Positions 31,131-41,000 are shown, counted from the stretch's first letter. The stretch is 64,000 nt of DNA from Alphaproteobacteria bacterium 65-37 (GCA_001897995.1 MKRV01000266.1:1-64000); one strand, 5' to 3'. Translations and numbers: made by a program. The notes: generated by a model not told the origin, from the letters alone.

Positions 31131-31645
31131 GGTTCGTGGGGACGTGCTATCGCGCGCACGATCCCAGATGGGCTTTCTCACCGCTTTCCGGCGATGGTGC
31201 CAAGGTGCATGGCGGGCGCTTCAACCCGAAGGGCATGCCGGCGCTCTATCTTGCGCTCACCCTGGAGGGGATGTTCATCGAAATGGGGCATGGCCTCGCT
31301 CGGCGCTTCGAGCCGTTGACGGTCTGCACCTATGACGTGGACGTTGACGATATCGTCGATCTCACGAAAGACGAGGGGCGCAGCGCCAATCGCGTCACTC
31401 TGGACGACCTCGCCTGCGCCTGGGCGGCGGATGTCGCGAACAAGCGCGAGCCTGCGTCCTGGCAACTGGCAAGGCGCCAGATCGCCGATGGCAGTGCCGG
31501 CCTGCTCGTCCCGTCCTTTGCCGTCGGCGCCCGTACCGACATGCTCAATCTCGTGCTCTGGAAATGGGGTGCCAACCTTCCTCGTCGGGTCGAGGTTCAC
31601 GATCCGAGCGGGCGGCTGCCGAAGGATCAGCTGTCCTGGCGTTGA
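31127..31645 (+). CDS. RES-domain toxin
   Basis: YRAHDPRWAFSPLSGDGAKVHGGRFNPKGMPALYLALTLEGMFIEM; TTG start overlaps antitoxin TGA. Confidence 0.9.
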   Translation: MRFVGTCYRAHDPRWAFSPLSGDGAKVHGGRFNPKGMPALYLALTLEGMFIEMGHGLARRFEPLTVCTYDVDVDDIVDLTKDEGRSANRVTLDDLACAWAADVANKREPASWQLARRQIADGSAGLLVPSFAVGARTDMLNLVLWKWGANLPRRVEVHDPSGRLPKDQLSWR

Positions 31646-31668
31646 TGTGTCGGGCTTTTCATCTATGG

Positions 31669-31690
31669 CCTCCCCATTTGAATGGGGAGG
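31669..31690. repeat. solo palindromic repeat CCTCCCCATT-TG-AATGGGGAGG
   Basis: 10-bp perfect arms; same core as the hairpin ends of the 36100-36303 element. Confidence 0.75.
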
Positions 31691-31705
31691 AGTTGAGGTC
31701 GTGCC

Positions 31706-32977
31706 TCAGTCGTTCGCAGCGCCGAAGCGCAGGGGGCGGAAGAAGGCGCGGATATCCTCGACCAGCAGGTCCGGCTCCTCGAGGGCGGCGAAGTGGCCGC
31801 CGCGCGGCATCGGCGTGTGCTGGCGGAGATTGTAGCAGCGCTCGATCCATTCCCTGGGGGGCGGCGGCGCGAGATCGGCCGGGAAGGCGGCGAAGGCGGT
31901 GGGCGTCTCGACCCGCTGGCTCGTCGGCAGGCCACGATCCTTCTGCTCGGACACGCCGCGATAGAGCCACGTGGCGCTGCCGGCCGTGCCGGTCAGCCAG
32001 TAGACCATGATGTTGTCCAGCAGCAGATCCATCGAGAAGCGGCTCCGCGGATCGCCGTTGCAGTCGCTCCAGGCCTGGAACTTTTCGACGATCCAGGCGG
32101 CAAGCCCGACCGGTGAATCGGCGAGCGCGACGCCAAGCGTCTGCGGCCGTGTCGCCTGGATGCGCTGGTAGGCGGTTTTGTCGTCGCGTTCGCGGCGCAC
32201 CCGCGCCAGCCAGGCCTGCTCGTCGGCGCTGAACGCGGCCTTGTCGAGATCGATGCCCGGCCGCAGGCCGATCATGTTGAGATGCAAGCCGAGCACGCCC
32301 GACTTCCAGTCTTCTCCACCCGCGCGCGAGTCCTCCTTCTCGTCCGTCACCGGATGGTCGAAGGCGAGCCACGAGGAGACGATCGAGCCCCAGTCGCCGC
32401 CCTGCGCACCGTAAGGGCGACGGTAGTTCAGCTTCTCATGCACCAGCCGATGCCACAGGCCGGCAATGGCGCGCGGGCCGATCGGGCCTGTGCTGCCGTC
32501 GCTGCGGATCGGCGGGCCGGAGAAGCCGTAGCCCGGCAGGGAGGGCACGATGACGTCGAAGGCATCGAGCGCGTCGCCGCCATGGGCCTCGGGATGGGCC
32601 AGCAGGTCGATGATGTGCAGGAACTCCACGATCGATCCCGGCCAGCCGTGGGTCACCACCAGCGGCAGCGGCCGCGGGGCGTCCTCGACCTCGGTGCCGG
32701 GCTCGCGGATGAAGTGCAGGCGCTGCGGGCCGATATCGACCAGGTAGTTGGGCCAGCGGTTGATCGCCTCCTGGCAGCGCTGCCAGTCGTAGCCGTGGCG
32801 CCAGTATTCGACCAGGTCGGCGAGAAAGCCTGGATCGGTGCCGGAGGCCCAGGAGCCGCCATCGGCGATGGCGACCGGCGGCCGCCAGCGGCGCAGCCGT
32901 TCGTCGAGGTCGATCAGCGCCCGTTCGGGGATGTCGACCTTGAAGGGTTCGGGAGTGTCGTAACGCGTGTCGGCCAT
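31706..32977 (-). CDS. epoxide hydrolase family alpha/beta hydrolase
   Basis: EHN N-term; PLVVTHGWPGSIVEFLHIIDLLAHP, PSLPGYGFSGPP, HRLVHEKLNYRRPYGAQGGDWGS. Confidence 0.9.
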   Translation of the reverse strand: MADTRYDTPEPFKVDIPERALIDLDERLRRWRPPVAIADGGSWASGTDPGFLADLVEYWRHGYDWQRCQEAINRWPNYLVDIGPQRLHFIREPGTEVEDAPRPLPLVVTHGWPGSIVEFLHIIDLLAHPEAHGGDALDAFDVIVPSLPGYGFSGPPIRSDGSTGPIGPRAIAGLWHRLVHEKLNYRRPYGAQGGDWGSIVSSWLAFDHPVTDEKEDSRAGGEDWKSGVLGLHLNMIGLRPGIDLDKAAFSADEQAWLARVRRERDDKTAYQRIQATRPQTLGVALADSPVGLAAWIVEKFQAWSDCNGDPRSRFSMDLLLDNIMVYWLTGTAGSATWLYRGVSEQKDRGLPTSQRVETPTAFAAFPADLAPPPPREWIERCYNLRQHTPMPRGGHFAALEEPDLLVEDIRAFFRPLRFGAAND

Positions 32978-32999
32978 GGCGACAGGCGTAGCGCGGAAT

Positions 33000-33755
33000 T
33001 CACCCGTCCAGCAAATCGTGCTTCAGGCGCTCCCGCTCGGCGGGGCCAAGGCCGAGCGCCTTCTCGGCGAAGGCCTCGGGTGTGCCGAAGTCGTTTCGGA
33101 CGACCTCGAAGGCGGCTTCGAGATAGGGCGTGCGCGCCTCGATGATGGCCGCGCGGGTATCGATGTCGAGTTCGGGATAGCGGCCGATATGGCCGGTCCA
33201 CAGCTCGTTGGTGCGGAGATAGTCCTCCACCACCGTCTGCCAGGGAACGCCCAGCAGGCTGAGCAGCAGGGCCGACGCGAAGCCGGTGCGGTCCTTGCCG
33301 GCGGTGCAGTGGAAGACCAGCGGACGATGCACGCCGTCGCTCAAGGTGGCGAACAAGGTGCGGAAGCCCGGGGCGCAGCGGCGCGGATAGTCGCGATAAT
33401 GATCGGTCAGGAACTGCATCATGAGATGCGGGCTGGCCGTGCCGTCCTCGACCGCGCCGCGGATCTTGTCGCCGACGCCCGGTTCGATATGGGCGCCGAC
33501 GATGCGGCAGCTGACGCCTTCGATGCGGTGCGGCGTCTCGGCGGCCTCGTTCACGCCGCGCAGATCGACGATGGTGCGCACACCGATCGTGCCGAGGGCC
33601 GTGCGGTCCTCATCGGTGAGACCGCCGAGATGAGCGGAGCGGAAGACGGCGCCGCGGCGGACGAGGCGGCCGTCGGCAGTGCGATAGCCGCCGAGGTCGC
33701 GGAAGTTGGAGCCGCCTTGCAGCGGCAGCACATGGGGCAGGGTCTGATCGAGCAT
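33000..33755 (-). CDS. tyrosine-protein phosphatase (Y_phosphatase3-like)
   Basis: GGSNFRDLGGYRTADGRLVRRGAVFRSAHL and P-loop FHCTAGKDRTG. Confidence 0.92.
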   Translation of the reverse strand: MLDQTLPHVLPLQGGSNFRDLGGYRTADGRLVRRGAVFRSAHLGGLTDEDRTALGTIGVRTIVDLRGVNEAAETPHRIEGVSCRIVGAHIEPGVGDKIRGAVEDGTASPHLMMQFLTDHYRDYPRRCAPGFRTLFATLSDGVHRPLVFHCTAGKDRTGFASALLLSLLGVPWQTVVEDYLRTNELWTGHIGRYPELDIDTRAAIIEARTPYLEAAFEVVRNDFGTPEAFAEKALGLGPAERERLKHDLLDG

Positions 33756-33823
33756 GCCTCTAGTCTATCACGCCCGGACACGGCCGATCATGTCTGGACC
33801 AAGTCAGAATTTTTGCGGCCCCA

Positions 33824-36013
33824 TCAAAATTTCTGAGACAGGGTCACGAAGAAGGCCCGCCGCATTCCGTATTGCGGTGCGCCGACGCCCACGCCCGTGC
33901 CGTCGCGCAGCTGGTAGGAGAGGTCGGTGAGGTTGAGCGCGTCGAAGCGGATGGTCGTGCCCTTGCTGCCGGGCAGCGGCACCTTCTGCGCCACCGACAG
34001 GTTGAAGGTGGCATAGGCGGGCAGGGCCGTGTCGTTGGGGGTGATGACGCTGGTGCGCAGGCCGCTGCCGAACAGCATGTCGGCCGACACGCGGGTTGCA
34101 TGGTCGCTGTCCTGGTTGAAGACGTAGGCGACGCCTGCCGAACCCGTCCAGCTCTGGTCGTGGTCGGCGAAGATCCAGTGATTGGCGATGTAATTGAGGT
34201 CGGCCTGCTCGAAGTTGAACTGGGCGGAGTTGATGTTGGTGGCGGAGACTCGCGACCAGGCGAGGTTGGCGTAGGCCGACCACGGGCCCTTGTCGTAGTT
34301 GGCGAAGACCTCGAATCCTTTCACCTGCGCATAGGCGTAATTGAAGGCGGTCTGGAAGATCGGGGCGCCGAACTGGCCCTTGTCGAGATAGTTCTCGGCG
34401 AACTTGTAGAAGCCGCTGAAGCCGATCGCGAGGCCATCGACCGGCTTCACGGTGAGGCCGATGTCGAAATAGTCCGACCGCTCGGCGCGGACTGGGTCGT
34501 TTTGTGTCCCTTCGGTCGCTGCCGTGGTCCCAGCGCGCGCAGCGAGAGAGCCGAAGCCCACCTGGTTGAGCGGCGCCGGGACGAAGTAGCGGGAGTAGCC
34601 GGCGCGCAGGCTGATCTTCGGATCGGGTTCCCAGACCACGTTGATCCGGGGGCTGAGCTGGTTTTCCGTCGAAGGGCCTGAGATGGCATCGAAGCGCGCG
34701 CCGAAATTCACGGTGAGCGACGGCGTGACCTTCCATTCATCCTGCAGGTAGACGCTGTAGGTCCAGCCGACGAGGTCGGCGCCGTCAGCGAAACCCACGG
34801 GCTGCTGGCCAGGGATCAGTTCGCCCTCGGGATCGTCCGGGTTGGTTACGAACGGCAGGGCGGCGTTCTGTGCGTAGCTCGTCACCCTCTCGCGCTGGAT
34901 GAGAAAGCCGCCGCGCAGCGTGTGGTTCGAAGCGATCTTCCAACTGGCATCGGCCTGGGTCCCGACGGCGAAACTCGTGCGTTTCGCCCAGGGGGCGATG
35001 CCGTTGAACATCAGATCGCCCGTCGCGTCGGGCTGATAGGACAGGTTGGAATAGCGGACGAACCCCGAGAGTTGCAGGTTGAAGTCCTTGTAGCTCTTCT
35101 GCAGGGAAGCGATGCCGAAGTAGGTATCCTCCCACTGCCGCTGGTCGAGAAGCGAGCTGTTGAAGTCGGTAATGCCGTTCACCGAGAAGTTCGGTATCTG
35201 CCCCGGCCGATTGGGAATCTCGTAGCGGGCGCTGGCGCCGCCGGCGATGAAGCTCAGCCGCGTGTTCTCGTCGACGATGCCGGTCAGCTTGGTCAGCGCA
35301 TACCATTGCGCCGTATTGTCGTGGATCGGCAGCGCCGAGCTCGTCGGATTCTCGATGCCGATGCCGTTGTTGATGTACTGGCCGACGGCAAAATAGTCGA
35401 TGTTGCCACTGCGGCCGCCATATTCGAGGGCGGGCTGCACCCAGTTGTAGGAGCCCACCATCACCGAGGCTTCGCCGCCGGGATTGGTGGTGCCGGACTT
35501 TACGTTGATGTCGACGACGCCCGCCGTGCGCAGGCCGTACTGCGCGGGCAGGGCACCGGTGATGAGGGAGAGTGAGTCGGCAAAGCGCGGCGAGAGAATC
35601 TGGCTGAAGAGCGCGAGACCCTCTGGGAGCTGCACGCCGTCGAGACGATACTGCATGCTGCCGTGATCGCCGCGGACATGGATCTGGCCGAACCCGTCCT
35701 GCACCACGCCCGGCGCCCGCAGCAGCACCTGGTTGAGCGACGCGTTGTCGCCCAGCGGGATATTCTTGATCGCGTTGGGCCCGAAATCGTAGCGCGTTGC
35801 GCCGAGGCTTGGTTGGATCTCGCTGCGCTCGCGGTCGAGCTGCTGGGCCGTGACCTCGATGGCCGGCACGGTCACGACCGGGCCGGACCCCGTCGTCGGC
35901 GCGGGGGACGGATCGGGTTGCGTCGGACTTGTCTGAGCCCAGGCGGTACTCGCGGCCGCCAGGGAAGCCATGAGCGCCAATGCCGATACCCCCGTACGCC
36001 TGCGCAGCCGCAT
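33824..36013 (-). CDS. TonB-dependent receptor
   Basis: Signal peptide, plug IHVRGDHGSMQYRLDGVQLPEG, beta-barrel ending FFVTLSQKF. Confidence 0.93.
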   Translation of the reverse strand: MRLRRRTGVSALALMASLAAASTAWAQTSPTQPDPSPAPTTGSGPVVTVPAIEVTAQQLDRERSEIQPSLGATRYDFGPNAIKNIPLGDNASLNQVLLRAPGVVQDGFGQIHVRGDHGSMQYRLDGVQLPEGLALFSQILSPRFADSLSLITGALPAQYGLRTAGVVDINVKSGTTNPGGEASVMVGSYNWVQPALEYGGRSGNIDYFAVGQYINNGIGIENPTSSALPIHDNTAQWYALTKLTGIVDENTRLSFIAGGASARYEIPNRPGQIPNFSVNGITDFNSSLLDQRQWEDTYFGIASLQKSYKDFNLQLSGFVRYSNLSYQPDATGDLMFNGIAPWAKRTSFAVGTQADASWKIASNHTLRGGFLIQRERVTSYAQNAALPFVTNPDDPEGELIPGQQPVGFADGADLVGWTYSVYLQDEWKVTPSLTVNFGARFDAISGPSTENQLSPRINVVWEPDPKISLRAGYSRYFVPAPLNQVGFGSLAARAGTTAATEGTQNDPVRAERSDYFDIGLTVKPVDGLAIGFSGFYKFAENYLDKGQFGAPIFQTAFNYAYAQVKGFEVFANYDKGPWSAYANLAWSRVSATNINSAQFNFEQADLNYIANHWIFADHDQSWTGSAGVAYVFNQDSDHATRVSADMLFGSGLRTSVITPNDTALPAYATFNLSVAQKVPLPGSKGTTIRFDALNLTDLSYQLRDGTGVGVGAPQYGMRRAFFVTLSQKF

Positions 36014-36027
36014 CTCTCACCTTTTAT

Positions 36028-36063
36028 GTAATGTTATGCTGTAACGTTACAATATAACGTTCT
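36028..36063. promoter_or_regulatory. triple palindromic operator (Zur-box-like) upstream of the TonB-dependent receptor
   Basis: GTAATGTTAT-gct-GTAACGTTAC-aat-ATAACGTTCT: three 10-bp palindromic units with 13-bp period. Confidence 0.6.
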
Positions 36064-36099
36064 CGAAGGTCAACTGGAGTGCGGCGTTGCGATCATCTG

Positions 36100-36303
36100 T
36101 TTTGTCCTCCCCATTCAAATGGGGAGGTGCCCGCGTAGTCGCGGGCGGAGGGGGCATATCCCAGCATATGAGCAGCACTTCGCGCGAAGTAACCTTCGCA
36201 CTTGAGTGCCGCGCTCCCAGCAAGGACGCTTTGACTCAAAGGATCATGACCCCTCCGCCCCCGATTACAGGGGCACCTCCCCAATTGGATGGGGAGGACA
36301 AAA
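36100..36303. repeat. composite ~204-bp element with ~54-bp terminal inverted repeats, each made of two hairpins
   Basis: Left arm TTTTGTCCTCCCCATTCAAATGGGGAGGTGCCCGCGTAGTCGCGGGCGGAGGGG; reverse complement of right arm TTTTGTCCTCCCCATCCAATTGGGGAGGTGCCCCTGTAATCGGGGGCGGAGGGG. Confidence 0.8.
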
Positions 36304-36381
36304 CGCGCGAAACCGACTGAGCGCTTGCCGGGGGACGTACAGCGTCGATATTGGCGCCATCGGCACAAAGAGGAGCGTGAC

Positions 36382-36705
36382 ATGGCCAAGTCCCCGACAG
36401 ATCAGGGCAACGACGACGATGCGCGGGCAATGCTGCTGGAACTGCGCGCGAGCATCGACAACGTCGATGCCGCCCTGATCTATCTCCTGGCCGAGCGCTT
36501 CAAGTGCACGCAGAAGGTCGGGCGGCTCAAGGCGAAGCATGCGATGCCGCCCGCCGACCCGGCCCGCGAACAGCAGCAGGTCGCCCGCCTGCGGGCCCTG
36601 GCCAAGGATGCACAGCTCGATCCGGATTTCGCCGAGAAGCTGCTCGCCTTCATCATCAAGGAGGTCATCCGGCATCACGAGCGGGCCGCCGAGGAGCATG
36701 CATGA
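36382..36705 (+). CDS. chorismate mutase
   Basis: LRASIDNVDAALIYLLAERFKCTQKVGRLKAKHAMPPADPARE. Confidence 0.85.
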   Translation: MAKSPTDQGNDDDARAMLLELRASIDNVDAALIYLLAERFKCTQKVGRLKAKHAMPPADPAREQQQVARLRALAKDAQLDPDFAEKLLAFIIKEVIRHHERAAEEHA

Positions 36706-37556
36706 AGGCAGTCGTCGTCTCGGGCGTGTCGTCCGGCATCGGCGAAGGGGCAGCCCGCGAACTGTGCCGACGGGGCTACAAGGTCTACGGCACCGTTCGC
36801 AGGGCCGAGGACGGCGAACGCCTGCAGAAGGAACTCGGTGACGCCTTCACGCCACTCCATCTCGATGTGACCGATGCTGCGGCCGTGGCCGCGGCGGCCA
36901 GCCAGGTGCGGCAGGATCTCGGTGGAGCCGGCCTGTTCGGCCTGATCAACAACGCCGGCATCGCCGATCCCGGACCGCTCACGGCGATATCGCCCGACTC
37001 GTTGCGACGGCATTTCGAGGTCAATGTCGTGGGCGTCCTTCACATGGTGCAGGCCTTCCTGCCCTTGCTGCGGGCCGCGTCGGGGCAGCGGCCGGGCCGC
37101 ATCGTCAACATCAGCTCGATCGCGGGCCGGCTCGCCTATCCCTTCATGGGCGCCTACGCCGCATCCAAGCATGCGCTGGAGGCGCTGTCGGATTCGCTGC
37201 GGCGCGAGCTCCTGATCTATGGCGTCGACGTGGTGGTCATCCAGCCCGGCACGATCGGCACGCCCATCCTCGACAAGGCGGCGCATCTCGCCTCTTCGTT
37301 TTCCGACAGCGACTATCAGCCGACGCTCCGCTTCCTCGACATGAGCAACGACAAGCGCATGGCCATGCCGGTTGCGGTGGTGACGCGCCGGATCGTCGAC
37401 GCGCTCACGCTCGACCGACCGAGAACGCGCTATGTCATTCCCAACGAACGTTTCCGCCTGTGGCTGATCCCGCGATGCCTGCCGGATCGCTGGCTCGACC
37501 GCATCATCGACCGCATGCTGGGCTTCGAAAGGATCCGCGCCGCGCTCAAGCGCTGA
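36702..37556 (+). CDS. SDR family oxidoreductase
   Basis: VSGVSSGIGEGAARELCRRG, NNAG, YAASKHALE; overlaps chorismate mutase stop. Confidence 0.9.
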   Translation: MKAVVVSGVSSGIGEGAARELCRRGYKVYGTVRRAEDGERLQKELGDAFTPLHLDVTDAAAVAAAASQVRQDLGGAGLFGLINNAGIADPGPLTAISPDSLRRHFEVNVVGVLHMVQAFLPLLRAASGQRPGRIVNISSIAGRLAYPFMGAYAASKHALEALSDSLRRELLIYGVDVVVIQPGTIGTPILDKAAHLASSFSDSDYQPTLRFLDMSNDKRMAMPVAVVTRRIVDALTLDRPRTRYVIPNERFRLWLIPRCLPDRWLDRIIDRMLGFERIRAALKR

Positions 37557-38991
37557 CGGCCGAAGCGGCCTGCAAGCGCCGCCACGCTCGGACGGCGGTT
37601 TCCTCTGGATCCGCGTCGGGCGCTGCCGTGGACAGGCCGATGTTCACGCCGGTCTTCCGGGTCTCGCAAGCCAGAGCTTCACCGAGCCAGGTCGCGTAAG
37701 CCCTGCTTGCCTGGAAGGCAGCCCCCTTGCCGTGACCGTTCGCGGCCCCGAACAGGATCACGCCACCGCGCCGCCGCGCGACCATGCCGGGCAGCAGGCG
37801 CAAGGTGAGATCGCTCAAGGCGCGGATATTCACGGCGAGGAGGTCGAGCTGGGCCTGCCGGCCGAGATCGGCGATCGAGCCGGCGAGAGATGCCTGGGCA
37901 CCGTGCACCAGCACATCGCCATAAAGGCCGCGCTCGCGCAAAGCGCTTTCGACGCATGCACCGGCGTCGCGCCGGGCCAGGTCGACGGCAACGGGGCTGA
38001 CCGACGTTCCACGGGCCGACAGTGCCTCGGCCAGGCGGTCGAGGTCGCCTCCGGCACCGTCGACCAGAACCACGTGCTTCTTCTGCCCCGCGGCGAGCCG
38101 GGCGAAGGCACGGCCGAAGGGAGAGGTGGCGCCGGTGATCACGATAGCGGGCTTTGGGGCGGGCTCTGGCGTCGTGCTTGCGGCCGTTTCGTCATTCGGC
38201 GTACCGGACAGTCCCGCCGTCAGCAGGAGATAGGCACGGGTCGGCACCACATGCAGCGCGAGGGCGGCGAGATGAAAGAAGAGCTGCGGAAAGACGACCG
38301 TCTTTCCGCGCTTGAAGCCATGCCAGCCCGCCGCGGCCGTTGCGTGGGCGCTGATCATCGGCAGACGGTAGATCAGATCGCGGCCGCCCTCTCCGTTGGC
38401 CGGCCACATGCCTGTACGGGCCTTCCCCGGGACGAGGCTGCAGACCCTGACGCCGGTCCCGGAAGACTCACGGACGAGGGCGGCGGTGAACAGGCTGACA
38501 TAGCGCTTGGTCGCATTGTAGATCGCCATGTTCGGCCCGGGGATGTAGGCGCCCATGGAACTGACATTGATGATGCCGCCGCGCCGGCGCGCGATCATTC
38601 CCGGCAGGAAGCGGAGCGTGAGATCGCTGAGGGCGATCACATGGAGATCGACCAGCCGCAACTGAGCAGTCAGCTCATTGCCTGCCGCCGGACCGACGAG
38701 GCTGAGGCCGGCATTGTTGACCAGGATCTCGCAATGGAGGCCGTGTCGGGCAATCGCCGTTTCGACGATGTCGCCGGCACCGAGCGAGGTGAGATCGACA
38801 GGGACGGCATGTGCGTCGATGCCGGTCCGCGCCAGCTCCACGTGCAAGGCCTCGAGACCGGCCTGGTCGCGGTCGATCATCACCACGGCCATGTCTTTGC
38901 TCGGGGCTTCGGCGGCAGCCAAGCGCACGAATTCCCGCCCAATGCCAACGGCCGAGCCGGTAATGACGATGGCAGGCTTCGTGTCGACCAA
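37546..38991 (-). CDS. fused tandem SDR protein (active-like N domain, degenerate C domain)
   Basis: N: VITGSAVGIG/NNAG/YNATK; C: VITGATSPFG/VHGAQ/FQASRAY; TTG start; last 11 bp overlap the convergent SDR. Confidence 0.8.
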   Translation of the reverse strand: MVDTKPAIVITGSAVGIGREFVRLAAAEAPSKDMAVVMIDRDQAGLEALHVELARTGIDAHAVPVDLTSLGAGDIVETAIARHGLHCEILVNNAGLSLVGPAAGNELTAQLRLVDLHVIALSDLTLRFLPGMIARRRGGIINVSSMGAYIPGPNMAIYNATKRYVSLFTAALVRESSGTGVRVCSLVPGKARTGMWPANGEGGRDLIYRLPMISAHATAAAGWHGFKRGKTVVFPQLFFHLAALALHVVPTRAYLLLTAGLSGTPNDETAASTTPEPAPKPAIVITGATSPFGRAFARLAAGQKKHVVLVDGAGGDLDRLAEALSARGTSVSPVAVDLARRDAGACVESALRERGLYGDVLVHGAQASLAGSIADLGRQAQLDLLAVNIRALSDLTLRLLPGMVARRRGGVILFGAANGHGKGAAFQASRAYATWLGEALACETRKTGVNIGLSTAAPDADPEETAVRAWRRLQAASAVSA

Positions 38992-39144
38992 ACGTGTCGC
39001 CTCGTCACTCGAGGGCCCGACGCTTCGGGCAGGAATCGTCGATTGCGCTGCTCTTGTGCGTCTCCAGTATCTCCGACTTCTGCATTGTCCGGCTTGCTGA
39101 TGTCAGCCAGGCGGACAATGCTTTGGGGCTAACAAGCCCGATGG

Positions 39145-39693
<549 letters not shown>

Positions 39694-39827
39694 CGCGTGA
39701 GGCTGCCACGATCAGAGTTGGATGGGAAGCTTCGGCGGTTCGATTGGCCCGACGGACCGGACGAGCATGGACCTCGCATCCATCCGGCTATGGCTGAGCG
39801 CTCAGGAGCGCCTACCCTCGTTCACCG

Positions 39828-40535
39828 TCACTTCTGCGATCGGCTTGTCCAGCGCGGCGGCAAGAGGTGGGTGTTGAGGAAGAAACGCACGCTGTTGTCG
39901 GTCAGCCGCAGGAAGTCGATCAGCGGCACGTCGTACTTGGCCTGGAAGTAGATTTCCGACCGTTGGGCAATGCCAGGGTCTTCGTTGATCGGATGGCCGA
40001 TCAGGCTGCGAAAGGGGCAGGTGAAGGTTGCCGATTGCCCCGGTTCCAGGCCGCGAGCCGCACCCTGGGGAAACTTCACGTCAGTCGCCTCGAGCAGGGT
40101 GGGCGGCAGACCTGAGGCGCGGACATGGTCGAGCACGCAGCCGATCTTGAGGTTGGCCAGGGCGAACCAGGCGTCCTTGTTCTCCACCTTGAAAGTCACG
40201 TCGAAGGGCGAGCCTTCCTTGACCTCCTCCGAGACGTAGGACGGAACCGGCCGCAGTGACCAGACGGCGAAGCCGAGCGCACCGGCCACCATGAGGACGA
40301 TCAAGGTCATGAACAGGCGCTCGAGCGACTGCGCGCCGTCGCGCGCCATCATCATCAGCTCCTGCTTCAGTGTCGTCTTCGGGGGTGGCATCGGTGGCGG
40401 CGCCTGCCGCGCCCGGGCACGCGGGGCGCGCGGCTGCAGTGGCAGCTGCGGCTGCTTCGGAGGGGCGGCCTTCGAGCTCGCAGAAGCGCTCTTCTTGCTG
40501 CCTGCCTTCTTTTTAGGCTTCTGCTTCGTCGCCAT
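39828..40535 (-). CDS. hypothetical single-TM protein with Lys/Pro-rich N-terminus
   Basis: MATKQKPKKKAGSKKSASASSKAAPPKQ...; TM LFMTLIVLMVAGALGFAVWSL. Confidence 0.65.
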   Translation of the reverse strand: MATKQKPKKKAGSKKSASASSKAAPPKQPQLPLQPRAPRARARQAPPPMPPPKTTLKQELMMMARDGAQSLERLFMTLIVLMVAGALGFAVWSLRPVPSYVSEEVKEGSPFDVTFKVENKDAWFALANLKIGCVLDHVRASGLPPTLLEATDVKFPQGAARGLEPGQSATFTCPFRSLIGHPINEDPGIAQRSEIYFQAKYDVPLIDFLRLTDNSVRFFLNTHLLPPRWTSRSQK

Positions 40536-40722
40536 CGGGTTGGTTATCTAACAAGCCTGAGCGCCGAGGGCAGTTACTATTTTGTTCTCTCATCCTCCGG
40601 GCGGTTTTCTGCCTGGATCGTCGGGATCTTCCGTCACCGACATTGCACTTCCGTGATAGGTTTCGATGACCGCGTTCAGAAGCGTGCGCGTGCGCAGGGT
40701 TATGAGCCTGTTGGAGGGACGC

Positions 40723-40989
40723 ATGAATCCCGCTGCTTTCGAGGACCAGCTCAAGAGCGAAGGCTATGTCGTCTCGACCAGTGAGACGATCGGCCCCAAG
40801 GTGAATCCGGCGCACAGCCATCCCTTCGACGTGAAGGCGCTGGTGCTCAAGGGCGCCATCACGCTGACATGCGACGGAAAGAGCCAGACCTTCGGGCCAG
40901 GTGAGGTCTTCGAAATGGCGCGAAAGTGCGAACATTTCGAAAGCTATGGGCCTGAGGGCGCCGTGGTCCTCGCTGGGCGGCGAACCTAG
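40723..40989 (+). CDS. cupin domain-containing protein
   Basis: HSHPFDVKALVLKGAITLTCDGKSQTFGPGEVFEM. Confidence 0.8.
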   Translation: MNPAAFEDQLKSEGYVVSTSETIGPKVNPAHSHPFDVKALVLKGAITLTCDGKSQTFGPGEVFEMARKCEHFESYGPEGAVVLAGRRT

Positions 40990-41000
40990 GCTACCAAGCC

